DNA from: DYFT01 sp041695085
Lineage (GTDB): Bacteria > Bacteroidota > Ignavibacteria > UBA10030
Direction of reading: 5' to 3'
NCBI GenBank assembly: GCA_041695085.1
Contig: JBGFRO010000020.1
Location: 131,496-195,495, forward strand
Length of the DNA: 64,000 nucleotides
Part shown: in pieces, positions 45,165-54,250 of the stretch
Position numbering within the stretch: position 1 is the stretch's first letter
Layout of the letters: each line of letters begins with the position of its first letter
Notes under the pieces: generated by a model
What the model saw: the letters and a program-made list of their open reading frames with translations, nothing else
Database searches by the model: none
What the model was told of the DNA's origin: nothing
Made by a program: the position numbers and the translations under genes

Positions 45165-45300
45165 AGCCTTTCGGTGGGCATACGCCCGCCTTGCACATAC
45201 CCATCTCTCTACCTTCACTCCTCATTCTCTGAAGCTGGGGTGATCTATCATCTTTGTTCTTTACGCAAAGAAGTTGTTCCAACAGAATAGGAATTGTCCT

Positions 45301-46824
45301 ATGGAAAGATTTCTTCACCTAATTGCTTTCATCACCGCACTCCTCATTAGCTGCGGTCCAGGAGGCGATGAAAATCAAGCCGAACTTCCGGGTGGATCAG
45401 TGACGCTGTGGACGTCAACGTCGGAACTTTTTATGGAATATCCCGCTCTCGTCGTCGGACAAGAAGCACGCTTCGCCATCCACCTTACTTGGCTTTCGGA
45501 CTTCAAGCCCGTTACGGAGGGGCGGCTGGATTTGGAGTTTACGTCGAGCGATGGGACCCGGAAGAAGACCTCAGCAGACAAACCGACATCGCCCGGCATC
45601 TTTCGGCCGACCATTACCTTCGACAAGGCCGGGACATACCGGATGACCTTAACCATAGACGGAAGATCGCGCGACATCCTCCACGTTGACGGAATACGCG
45701 TGTTTGCGTCTGCCGGCGAGATACCACCCGAAACGGAAAGCCCACAGGCAGAACAGCTGATCACATTTCTCAAAGAACAACAGTGGAAGATTGATTTCCG
45801 AACTGAACCCGCCGTCCGAAGACGAATAAGCGGTACTGTTCGAGCCTCCTGTGAGCTCATCCCCAAGCTTTCTACCGAAGCAATCGTCTCTGCGCCGTTC
45901 TCCGGAGTGATTCCAGCCGAAGAGAATGCAGTTCTTCCCGTCATTGGGCAATCGGTGAGCAAGGGTTCACAACTTGCGCTGATGGTTCCTTCTGCTGAAA
46001 CACCGAGCGGTCTCGAAAACTTCGCCTCCCGATTCATCCAGGCAGAAACCGAACGTGCACTTGCCGCGAAGGAATTTGAGCGAGCAAAGCAGCTTCGCGC
46101 TATCGACGGCATTTCGGAGAAAGAATATCACGAGGCTGAGATCGGTTTCAAACAGGCGGACGCCACCTACCGGCTGTTGAGCAAGTTCATCCAATCCAAG
46201 GAGAGCGGTGAATCTCCGGACGCATTTATCCTCACGGCGCCCATTTCGGGAACGATCATCGAAACGAATGTTGTCCCAGGCAGGCAAGTCAATGCCGGCG
46301 AGCCGCTCTACCGGATCATTGATGCACGGTCGGTGTGGGTCCGTGCAAACGTCGCGGCGGAAAACATTGGCACGTTGACCCGGCCCCGCCGCGCATGGCT
46401 TCAGTTAGCTGGGTTGACAAATACCGTTGAGGTCAATGAGCGCAACGGCAAGCTCGTCTCGATTGCAAAGGCGATTGATCCACGAACACGGTCCTTCCCC
46501 GTCATCTTTGAGACACAGAACCCAAGCGGAAGCCTTCGAATCGGCATGTACGGAGAAATCCTCATAGCGACGGGAGAAGAAAAGGAAGCGCTTGTCATTC
46601 CCGAATCCGCTCTGATCGAAGAGGAGGGCCGTTACAGTGTCTATGTTCATATCGAAGGTGAGGCCTTTGTGAAGCGGGACGTGACGCTGGGTGAGCGCAA
46701 CGGAGACTTGGTCGAGATCCGAAGCGGTATCTCCGAAGGCGAGCGGGTTGTCACCGTCGGTGCATATCAGGTGCGACTCGCGTCACGATCGTCGCAGGTG
46801 CCTGCTCACGGACACGAGCACTAG
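45301..46824 (+). CDS. RND periplasmic adaptor, CusB/CzcB type, with extra N-terminal domain
   Basis: A 507-residue lipoprotein adaptor (lipobox LLISC, Cys ~18). Residues ~30-150 form an extra beta-sandwich seen in some CusB-like proteins of FCB bacteria (VTLWTSTSELFMEYPALVVG, then FDKAGTYRMTLTIDGR). The lipoyl / hairpin / beta-barrel core follows (VSAPFSGVIP, then ISEKEYHEAEIGFKQADATY hairpin, then TAPISGTIIETNVVPG). It ends in HGHEH. Start 45301 has AGGA upstream. It links the inner-membrane pump at 47239 to an outer-membrane channel, which is not encoded nearby. Metal export is expected. Confidence 0.87.
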   Translation: MERFLHLIAFITALLISCGPGGDENQAELPGGSVTLWTSTSELFMEYPALVVGQEARFAIHLTWLSDFKPVTEGRLDLEFTSSDGTRKKTSADKPTSPGIFRPTITFDKAGTYRMTLTIDGRSRDILHVDGIRVFASAGEIPPETESPQAEQLITFLKEQQWKIDFRTEPAVRRRISGTVRASCELIPKLSTEAIVSAPFSGVIPAEENAVLPVIGQSVSKGSQLALMVPSAETPSGLENFASRFIQAETERALAAKEFERAKQLRAIDGISEKEYHEAEIGFKQADATYRLLSKFIQSKESGESPDAFILTAPISGTIIETNVVPGRQVNAGEPLYRIIDARSVWVRANVAAENIGTLTRPRRAWLQLAGLTNTVEVNERNGKLVSIAKAIDPRTRSFPVIFETQNPSGSLRIGMYGEILIATGEEKEALVIPESALIEEEGRYSVYVHIEGEAFVKRDVTLGERNGDLVEIRSGISEGERVVTVGAYQVRLASRSSQVPAHGHEH

Positions 46825-46878
46825 CAAAGCTTCGCCTTAAACCGACGAGCGAAGATTGCTTGAGTACCAAGAGCTATA

Positions 46879-47102
46879 TGCCCCTTTTCTTTTTGCTCGT
46901 CCAAAAAGAAAAGGGGCGAAAAAGTAAAAGGACGCCGAAATCGCAACGCACGGGATAGCCACCAACGCACCTGCCATAATTTCGGTGCCTCAGGAGTTGT
47001 CGCTTCGACATCGAGTATGCACCTGCACCGAAATTAAACGCACGAAAAATGTCGCCTCCGCACACCGCCAGCGATTTCGGTTGCCTACGCACTACCTGAG
47101 GT
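46879..47102. repeat. composite CCGAAAT-box intergenic repeat, copy 2
   Basis: Begins with a ccccttttctttttg...caaaaagaaaagggg inverted segment and then shows CCGAAAT boxes in alternating orientation: ccgaaatcgcaacgcacg (46936), atttcggtg (46980), ccgaaattaaacgcacg (47024) and gatttcgg (47073). The plan, the box spacing and the aacgcacg tags match 23601-23842. It lies in the 414-bp gap between the adaptor and pump genes, which holds no other gene. Confidence 0.55.
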
Positions 47103-47238
47103 GAAGCACAATCATGTATTCGAACGGTGACTAAAACCATCGCTATTCTCTCACAACTACTTACGGGAAAAACTTGTCATCCCACCATGAGGGGATCGTC
47201 ATTTTACCTGATGGAGTTTTCCTTGAGGAGAAATTGAA

Positions 47239-50200
47239 ATGCTCGATCGAATGATAAGTTGGTCTCTGCAAAACAGGCTCCTTGTTGTGCTTGCCTCGAT
47301 CCTTATTCTCGGTATCGGAGTCTTCACTGTCACAAGAATTCCGGTCGATGTCTTTCCCGACCTCACAGCCCCAACGGTGGTCATCCTTGCCGAAGCGCAC
47401 GGAATGGCCACGGAAGAAGTCGAGACGATGGTCACGTTTCCCATCGAAACCGCCATGAATGGAGCCACGGGCGTTCGGCGGGTGCGCTCATCTTCTGCCA
47501 TGGGTATCGGCATCATCTGGGTAGAGTTTGACTGGGGCACCGATATTTTCATTGCGCGTCAGATCGTCAACGAAAAACTCCAACTTGTCAGTTCGCAGTT
47601 GCCACGCGACATTCGCCCGCCCGTGCTTGCCCCTATCTCCTCCATTATGGGTGAAATTATGCTTGTGAGCATTTCCAGCGACCAGCATAGCGAGCTCGAT
47701 GTGCGGACAGTCGCCGATTGGACGATTCGCCGCAGGCTCCTTGCCGTTCCCGGTGTTTCTCAGGTTATTCCGATCGGAGGAGGAAGAAAACAGTATCAGG
47801 TGCTCGTTGACCCCGACAAACTTCGGGCACACGATATTTCGCTTCAGGAGCTTCTCCGCGCTGTTGAAAGCTCTAACCAGAATGCCTCCGGCGGCGTGTT
47901 TATGGAAAAAGGGCAGGAGTATCTCATCCGCGGCCTCGGTCGCGTCCATTCATTGGAGGACATTGGGCGGTCCGTTGTTGCCGTTCGTGAAGGCGTTCCC
48001 ATCCTTGTGAAGGATGTTGCAGATCTCAAGATTGACGCTGCCGTGAAGATCGGGGACGCCTCAGTGAATGCAAAGCCCGCTGTCGTCATCTCGATTCAGA
48101 AGCAACCCGGAGCCAATACGCTCGAACTCACGCGAAAGATCGAACGCACCCTGGAGGATATTCAGAAAACCCTTCCACAGGGGATGGCCATCAATTCTCA
48201 TATTTTCCGTCAAGCGGATTTCATTCAGGTTGCCATTGATAACGTCGCTGCGGTGCTGAGAGACGGCGCCATACTCGTGGTTCTTGTGCTGGTGTTGTTT
48301 CTCGCCAATCTCCGGACAACGTTCATCTCCCTGACAGCAATACCGCTTTCGTTGATCTTTGCCGTCTTCGTGATGAAGTTTTTCGATATCACCATCAACA
48401 CCATGACGCTTGGCGGAATGGCGATTGCCGTTGGCGCCATCGTTGATGACGCCATCATTGATGTAGAGAATGTCTTTCGGCGATTGAAAGAGAATAAGCA
48501 CGCCGAGAACCCGCGTCCAACTCTCGACGTCATCCTTCACGCGTCTCGCGAGATCCGGTCTTCGATTGTCAATGCAACGCTGATCATCATTGTCGTTTTC
48601 CTTCCGCTTTTCTTTTTGAGTGGGGTCGAAGGGAGACTGTTGCGTCCCCTGGGAATTGCCTACATCGCTTCCATTGGGGCGTCGCTTCTCGTTGCCCTCA
48701 GCGTGACACCGGCATTATGTGCGTACCTTCTCCCCCGAGCTCGATTCTTGGAGAAAAAAGAAGACCCGTTCGTGCTTCGTCGACTCAAAGAAGTATATTC
48801 GCGAACGCTCGATATCGTTATGCGCAGGCCTCAGCAGGTGCTGGCTGGAGCGGTCGGTGCACTTGCCGTGGCGTTGACGATACTCCCATTTCTTGGCCGT
48901 GCCTTCCTCCCCGAATTCAACGAGGGCTCACTTACGCTCAGTGTCGTTACGGTCCCGGGCACATCGCTTGAAGAATCCAACAAGATTGGGAATCTTGTAG
49001 AAGAAATTCTACTAAGCCATCCAGTCATTAAGTCCACGGCGCGCCGGACCGGGAGAGCCGAGCTTGATGAGCATGCGCAAGGAGTCAACTCCGCCGAGCT
49101 CGACGCCCGTTTCGAGCTCAATGGCATGTCGAAACAGGAGATGCTCGACGATCTTCGAAGGATGCTTTCCGTTGTTCCCGGCACGAATATCACGATTGGA
49201 CAACCGCTCGGACACCGCATCGACCACATGCTTTCAGGCACACGAGCGAATATTGCCGTGAAAATCTTTGGGAGCGATCTCTACCGGTTACGAGCCATTG
49301 CCGAACAGGCTCGGAACCAGATCCAGCAGGTCGAGGGTGTAGTGGATCTGGCGGTCGAGCAACAAATGAACGTCCCCCAGATCCGCATCAAGGCAAACAG
49401 GTTACAGATGGCACGATATGGTATGACGATCGCTGATTTCTCAGAAGCAATCGACGTGGCCTTTAACGGGGAGGTCGTCTCTCAGGTCTTAGAGGGGCAA
49501 CAGCACTTCGACTTGCTGGTACGCTTTAACGATGACCATCGCGGTAACATTGCAAAAATCAAGCAGGCTCTCTTTGACACGCCGACGGGGATAAAAGTGC
49601 CGATTTCCGAGCTTGCCACGATTGTTTCGGAGAAAGGGATCAATACCATCAGCCGGGAGAATGCGCAGAGGAAAATCGTGGTGCAGGCAAACGTCTCGGG
49701 ACGCGACCTTCACAGCGTTATTACGGATATTCAACAGCGGATGGAGCGCAATGTGTTGCTTCCGGAAGGATATTATGTAGAATACGGTGGGCAATTCGAA
49801 AGCGAGCAGGAGGCAACCCGCATCATATCGCTCTTGAGTATCGCCGCAGTTCTCATCATATTTCTCATCCTATATTTTGAACTGAAGTCCATTCGTGTTG
49901 CTTTGCTTGTCATGGTGAATCTTCCTCTGGCACTAATTGGCGGAATTGTCGCTGTGCTTCTTTCCGACGGCGTGCTAAGCGTCGCCTCGCTCGTCGGCTT
50001 TATCACCCTCTTTGGTATTGCAACGCGAAACGGCATTCTTTTAGTCTCTCACTACCAGACTCTGCTGGCCGAAGGAAAGTCACTTGACCAAGCAGTAAAG
50101 CAAGGCTCCATGGAACGACTCAGTCCTGTGCTGATGACCGCTCTTTCGACTGGCTTAGCGCTGATACCACTTGCGCTTGCAGGTGGCGATCCGGGAAGCG

Positions 50201-50319
50201 AGATTCAATCTCCTATGGCAATTGTTATCCTTGGCGGATTGGTCAGTTCGACAGCCTTAAACTTGGTCGTGATTCCTGCGTTGTTTTTGAAATTTGCAGG
50301 CAAAAAAGGAACCAAGTAA
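47239..50319 (+). CDS. heavy-metal efflux RND pump, CusA/CzcA family
   Basis: A 1026-residue HME-RND transporter with complete two-fold architecture: TM1 NRLLVVLASILILGIGVFTV, PVDVFPDLTAPTV at ~38, TM4 with IVDDAIIDVENVFRRL (Asp403, Asp404, Asp408, Glu410 as proton relay) and a C-terminal bundle ending in LNLVVIPALFLKF. SNQNASGG and PVAPISSIMGEI-type porter segments are present. The VDDAIIDVEN form belongs to the less studied HME branch, so copper or zinc cannot be decided. The ATG is preceded by TTGAGGAGAA. No outer-membrane component gene accompanies it. Confidence 0.9.
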   Translation: MLDRMISWSLQNRLLVVLASILILGIGVFTVTRIPVDVFPDLTAPTVVILAEAHGMATEEVETMVTFPIETAMNGATGVRRVRSSSAMGIGIIWVEFDWGTDIFIARQIVNEKLQLVSSQLPRDIRPPVLAPISSIMGEIMLVSISSDQHSELDVRTVADWTIRRRLLAVPGVSQVIPIGGGRKQYQVLVDPDKLRAHDISLQELLRAVESSNQNASGGVFMEKGQEYLIRGLGRVHSLEDIGRSVVAVREGVPILVKDVADLKIDAAVKIGDASVNAKPAVVISIQKQPGANTLELTRKIERTLEDIQKTLPQGMAINSHIFRQADFIQVAIDNVAAVLRDGAILVVLVLVLFLANLRTTFISLTAIPLSLIFAVFVMKFFDITINTMTLGGMAIAVGAIVDDAIIDVENVFRRLKENKHAENPRPTLDVILHASREIRSSIVNATLIIIVVFLPLFFLSGVEGRLLRPLGIAYIASIGASLLVALSVTPALCAYLLPRARFLEKKEDPFVLRRLKEVYSRTLDIVMRRPQQVLAGAVGALAVALTILPFLGRAFLPEFNEGSLTLSVVTVPGTSLEESNKIGNLVEEILLSHPVIKSTARRTGRAELDEHAQGVNSAELDARFELNGMSKQEMLDDLRRMLSVVPGTNITIGQPLGHRIDHMLSGTRANIAVKIFGSDLYRLRAIAEQARNQIQQVEGVVDLAVEQQMNVPQIRIKANRLQMARYGMTIADFSEAIDVAFNGEVVSQVLEGQQHFDLLVRFNDDHRGNIAKIKQALFDTPTGIKVPISELATIVSEKGINTISRENAQRKIVVQANVSGRDLHSVITDIQQRMERNVLLPEGYYVEYGGQFESEQEATRIISLLSIAAVLIIFLILYFELKSIRVALLVMVNLPLALIGGIVAVLLSDGVLSVASLVGFITLFGIATRNGILLVSHYQTLLAEGKSLDQAVKQGSMERLSPVLMTALSTGLALIPLALAGGDPGSEIQSPMAIVILGGLVSSTALNLVVIPALFLKFAGKKGTK

Positions 50320-50389
50320 CTTCTCTATCGTAGAATGGCTCGACAGCGAGACGGAGAATGCCAAAAACGTAAAGAAGGAGACGAAGCGT

Positions 50390-51346
50390 ATGTCGCACTT
50401 ATTGGATGAAGCTGTTTTGCCATGCCGTCATCAGCATAGGCCATTGCTCATTCACACTGATCATTCAGCCGACCATCAGCACGCGCACGGGCTTGATGTG
50501 CATCGCCCTCAGCAGAGAAAGGCGTTGATGATCTCCGTTGCATTGACGACGGGGATGATGATTGTGGAATTCATCGCCGGGCTGCTCACGGGCAGTCTTA
50601 TGCTCATCAGCGACGCAATCCACATGCTTTCACACGCGACGGCGTTGGGAATAAGTCTGCTGGCTGTTGTGCTTGCACAGAAAAAGGTCGGTGAGCATTT
50701 TCCGTTCGGACTCTATAGGGTCGAGATTCTTGCGGCACTGTTCAACGGAATCGGCCTTGCGGGCTTCAGTGTGTGGATCATTTATGAAGGCATTGTGCGC
50801 ATGATCGATCCTGTTGCCATCCTTGGACCTGAGCTTACCGCTGTGGCCATCGTAGGGCTTGCCGTAAACCTCACAACAGCAGTCATCTTGCGCCGGGCCG
50901 GATTAGAAGACCTGAATACGAAAAGTGCGTTTCTCCATATGCTTGCCGATACGTTCTCATCGGCCGCAATTGTTGTCGGCGGCATCATCATTGTGCTTAC
51001 CGACTGGTTTATTGTCGACCCGATTCTCAGTATGGTCGTGGCCCTTCTCGTTGCTCGATGGTCCTGGGGCTTACTGAGAGACTCGGTACTTATCCTTCTT
51101 GAGCGCAAGCCCGATACGATTGATTCAGCAAAACTCCAACGCGGGCTCAAACAAGAGTTTCCCGAGGTAAGGGATGTGCACGACGTGCACATCTGGGAAA
51201 TTACCTCGGCGTTTGTCTGTTTGACGATGCACGTTGTCCTTGATGATATGAAGCTGAAAGAAGCGAACAAGGTGCGGTCGAGAATGACTGAGTATCTTCA
51301 ACAACAGTTTGGGGTAGGGCACTCTGTGATTCAGATTGAATGCTAA
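50390..51346 (+). CDS. CDF family cation efflux protein (CzcD/ZitB-like)
   Basis: 318 residues from ATG 50390 with AAGGAG 9 nt upstream. A His-rich cytoplasmic head (CRHQHRPLLIHTDHSADHQHAH) precedes six helices carrying SDAIHMLSHA and HMLADTFSSA (H/D zinc-site pairs) and a full ~90-residue C-terminal domain with VRDVHDVHIWEITS. This is the usual Zn2+/Co2+/Cd2+ antiporter. It is 70 bp after the RND pump; together they move ions from the cytoplasm to the periplasm and then out of the cell. Confidence 0.92.
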   Translation: MSHLLDEAVLPCRHQHRPLLIHTDHSADHQHAHGLDVHRPQQRKALMISVALTTGMMIVEFIAGLLTGSLMLISDAIHMLSHATALGISLLAVVLAQKKVGEHFPFGLYRVEILAALFNGIGLAGFSVWIIYEGIVRMIDPVAILGPELTAVAIVGLAVNLTTAVILRRAGLEDLNTKSAFLHMLADTFSSAAIVVGGIIIVLTDWFIVDPILSMVVALLVARWSWGLLRDSVLILLERKPDTIDSAKLQRGLKQEFPEVRDVHDVHIWEITSAFVCLTMHVVLDDMKLKEANKVRSRMTEYLQQQFGVGHSVIQIEC

Positions 51347-51458
51347 ACACTTGGTGGATGCCGGGCCAACGTTGGCCGTTGGGCGGACAAAGGGCATGCG
51401 GGGCGTTCTCGATTACAGCGGAAGTTCCGCATGGACAGCACCGGTTTTGGAGGTATAT

Positions 51459-52208
51459 ATGCAAAGGATTCGTCTCATAGTAGCGCCACTGACGTTCAGC
51501 TTCATCTTCGGGGCCCTTGCGGGCTGTGAGAAGAGCACGGCTCCACAGGGTAGTAGCAAGTCTAACGTCACGTTCCGGGCGGCACGGGTTGGGATCGTGA
51601 ATAAATCCGTCAACCCGAAGAGCATCATTGTCGTACATCGTACCGACACCCTCGTGATCGAAAAGGTCTCGCTCACCTTGCAGGACATCGACATGGAGCG
51701 CACGACGCAATCTGTGGAATGCAAAGACGGCGTCAACAGCGGGAACGCAGATTGCTCTGACTGGGTGGATGGCCCGATCCGCGTGAACCTCAACCTTACG
51801 GACGCGACCAAAGGCCATACACTGAGTATCCCGCTCCAGAAAGGCACCTACGACGTCATCAGCTTCGATATCAGCGTACCGGATGGAGGCGACCCGGCGG
51901 AACAGGCGTACATCGCCGCGAATCCGGACATGGCAAATGCGAGTGTGTTAGTGATCGGCACGTTCAACAGGCAACCGTTTACCTTCAAGACAGATGTGAG
52001 AGGTGATCGGGAGGTGGTGTTGAACCCGCCGCTCGTAGTCTCTGAGGATAAGGAGGTAAGCTTTCACTTCGCCGTCGAGTTCGACGCCGCTATGTGGTTC
52101 CGGCGGGCTGACCTCACGCTGATCGATCCCCGCACCACGAACGACGCCGATATAGAGAAGATCAAGCAGAACATTCGCGACCGGATCGAGTCCGAATCCA
52201 TTCCGTAG
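51459..52208 (+). CDS. lipoprotein of unknown function (DUF4382-like)
   Basis: 249 residues from ATG 51459 (GGAGG 6 nt upstream): lipobox ALAGC (Cys ~23), then an all-beta domain with LVIEKVSLTLQDIDMERT, IRVNLNLTDATKGHTLSIPL and KGTYDVISFDISVPDGGD, somewhat like DUF4382 surface proteins. It has only two other Cys (VECKDG, NADCSD). It sits after the metal exporters and ends in a strong hairpin, closing the plus-strand run. Function unknown. Confidence 0.7.
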   Translation: MQRIRLIVAPLTFSFIFGALAGCEKSTAPQGSSKSNVTFRAARVGIVNKSVNPKSIIVVHRTDTLVIEKVSLTLQDIDMERTTQSVECKDGVNSGNADCSDWVDGPIRVNLNLTDATKGHTLSIPLQKGTYDVISFDISVPDGGDPAEQAYIAANPDMANASVLVIGTFNRQPFTFKTDVRGDREVVLNPPLVVSEDKEVSFHFAVEFDAAMWFRRADLTLIDPRTTNDADIEKIKQNIRDRIESESIP

Positions 52209-52240
52209 CCTTCGGGCCAAGTCGCCCTCATGAGCAGAAG

Positions 52241-52267
52241 GCCGAGCGCAAGGAAGTTGCGCTCGGC
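52241..52267 (+). terminator. strong hairpin, probable terminator between convergent genes
   Basis: GCCGAGCGCAA-ggaag-TTGCGCTCGGC, an 11-bp perfect stem with a 5-nt loop, 33 bp after the lipoprotein stop and 55 bp before the convergent phosphatase stop. There is no T-tract, so it may be Rho-assisted or bidirectional. Confidence 0.65.
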
Positions 52268-52321
52268 TCCCCTCGGACCTTGCGGCGCCGCGCTGCTCAA
52301 GCTAACACAACCTCCTCTGCT

Positions 52322-53650
52322 CTAATTCGAACCGGTCACCCTTCTTCTTGTATTTCCTTGAGGTGCTCTTTCAACCAACAGATTAACTCCCGACGGCTGT
52401 TTGATCAACTCGAATGCATCATATAACTCGCCTGTTACCGTTTTCGCTTCATACCGCAGGGTATCAAGCGATACATAGATGATTTGATAAAGCTGTGTAT
52501 CTTCTGCCATACGAGCTATCAGCGGAGAATCGCTTGCCGCATACATCTTCGGTCCGGAAACAGAAACAACGTAAACCGTTCCGCTCTGGTCATTTCTCAC
52601 ACTCACGCCGCTTCGGACGTTCTTGGTTCTGCCGTAGGTGTGATCGTGTCCCTGGAGTACGAGATCGACTCTGTGCTTGTCAAACACCGGCATCCAGGTT
52701 TCCCGGAGTTCCTTGTTATCTCTCCCCTTCGCAGTTGAGAAGACCGGATGATGAAATGTGATACACGTCCATCGGGAGGGGTTGTCCTTTAACATCTGAT
52801 CCAGCCACACCGCCTGCTCGGCAATCCGTTCGTTGGAGTTCAAACTGACAATTCTTACACCTTGGTAATCAAGGAAGTACGCGGTCTCCTCGAGTCCTGC
52901 TGGACCGTTTTCGGGTAGCGTGAACTGAGGACGCCAGTTGATGGAAAGCTGTTTGCCCAACCCCAACAGTGTAGATTCATACTCGTGGTTGCCGGGCGAC
53001 GGGATGCTGGGCACCATAGCGTTCAGCCAACTTCCCGCGTTAAACCACTCCCCCCACTCTCCGTCGCTATTTGCATGGTCGATAAGATCGCCGGCATGGA
53101 TAATGAATCGCGCCTTCGGTGCATCGCTATACGCTGCTCGAATTGCCCTCGACCACAAGGAACGGATCTCGTTCTGCGCATCTCCTAAATAAATAAAGGA
53201 AAAGGGTTCTGCTCTATCGCTTGCGGTCTTGAACTGAAACCATTCGCTCCAGTTCTTTCCGTCCCCGACCCGGTAAGCATAAAGAGTCGATGGTTGTAAA
53301 TCGGTCATGTTGAGCGAGTGGTGGAACACTGGATACTGCGGCGTTCGAAGAAGAACGGTTTCGGCGGTCAGCGTTCTTGCGTTCTTTTCGAGATTAGGAC
53401 CGGGCGTTGCAACAGTAATCTGAACAACAGGGTTGGTTACTGTCGTATCGGTTCTCCACGTAATCGCTTGACTCGCTGACGGGTCACCGGCAAAAGTAAG
53501 AATAATACGATCCGGCATGACAGAAGGTGGATTACCTCCGTTCTCCGCGAACGCTGTTGAGGCAAGAGTGGTCGGCGGTCCGGATGAAAGGCCGATTGAA
53601 ACGGCAAGGAACGCAATGAGTTGAATGGATAAAGATTGAAACGATACCAT
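52322..53650 (-). CDS. purple acid phosphatase-like metallophosphoesterase, secreted
   Basis: 442 residues from ATG 53650 (AAGGAGAG upstream): signal peptide, purple-acid-phosphatase-type Fn3 domain (~50-150, PDRIILTFAGDPSASQAITW), then the calcineurin-like core with all metal motifs: YLGDAQN, HAGDLIDH, PGNHEY, FHHPVFS and GHDHTYGR. The first motif has GDAQ where GDxG is usual, as in the purple acid group. Expected to release phosphate from organic esters in the periplasm or outside. It follows a broken carboxypeptidase-like domain gene by 14 bp. Confidence 0.88.
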   Translation of the reverse strand: MVSFQSLSIQLIAFLAVSIGLSSGPPTTLASTAFAENGGNPPSVMPDRIILTFAGDPSASQAITWRTDTTVTNPVVQITVATPGPNLEKNARTLTAETVLLRTPQYPVFHHSLNMTDLQPSTLYAYRVGDGKNWSEWFQFKTASDRAEPFSFIYLGDAQNEIRSLWSRAIRAAYSDAPKARFIIHAGDLIDHANSDGEWGEWFNAGSWLNAMVPSIPSPGNHEYESTLLGLGKQLSINWRPQFTLPENGPAGLEETAYFLDYQGVRIVSLNSNERIAEQAVWLDQMLKDNPSRWTCITFHHPVFSTAKGRDNKELRETWMPVFDKHRVDLVLQGHDHTYGRTKNVRSGVSVRNDQSGTVYVVSVSGPKMYAASDSPLIARMAEDTQLYQIIYVSLDTLRYEAKTVTGELYDAFELIKQPSGVNLLVERAPQGNTRRRVTGSN

Positions 53651-53663
53651 GGTCTTTCTCTCC

Positions 53664-53997
53664 TTACGACAATGAGTCTTCTTCAATAATGCCCTGTTCG
53701 AGATCCGCATTCGGCACGGTCGTCTCACCCCCTCGTACTGTGACAGCGCGGACGCTCTCTACATAACGAAAGCGAAAAACTACAAGTTGATGCTCGTCGG
53801 CGGGGACGCGCACAAGCGTGTACGAGCCTTTCAGGTCTGCCGCTGCACCGATTCGAAGGGAAGCAATGCAAATGTTTGCCGACGGCAGCGCGAATCCATC
53901 CTTGTTCGTTACTCTGCCGTCATAGTTCCGGTTTGAGTATGCGCTATCGTTGTTGAAAATAACAAGACCGCTGCTATCAAGTGATATATAATCTCAT
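53664..53997 (-). pseudogene. frameshifted carboxypeptidase-regulatory-like domain protein
   Basis: A strong AAGGAGG site lies 7 nt before ATG 53997, but the frame stops after MRLYIT. In the adjacent frame the chain continues for ~107 residues to a stop at 53664-53666: NYDGRVTNKDGFALPSANIC, GAAADLKGSYTLVRVPADEH and VESVRAVTVRGGETTV. That is the N-terminal domain typical of TonB receptors, here without plug or barrel. Either a receptor stub or a stand-alone domain with an inactivating frameshift in its signal peptide. Confidence 0.65.
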
Positions 53998-54250
53998 GGA
54001 AAAATCCTCCTTATGTTGATTCCATAAGTTAGCAATCTTGTGTTATATTTGTTTTGTCTATTCTTTATTGAACAATAAAGATAAAGATCTTCCAATGTAA
54101 TGAAAATTTCCATAGTGATTGTCACTCTGGCAGATTGCTCAGTTCCACGGAGCTCTATTTGGCCGCCCTTCCTACGTTGTTTCTGAGATTTGCGGATAAG
54201 AAAGCGGAAGTATAACTTGGAGGAGAATGACCTGTTTCTGAGTCTGTTGA

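Noticed and set aside
45173..45190. GC hairpin (ggtgggc-atac-gcccgcc) as a further REP-like element
   Set aside because: It lacks the GTAG head and the ttgcgaaaa tail.
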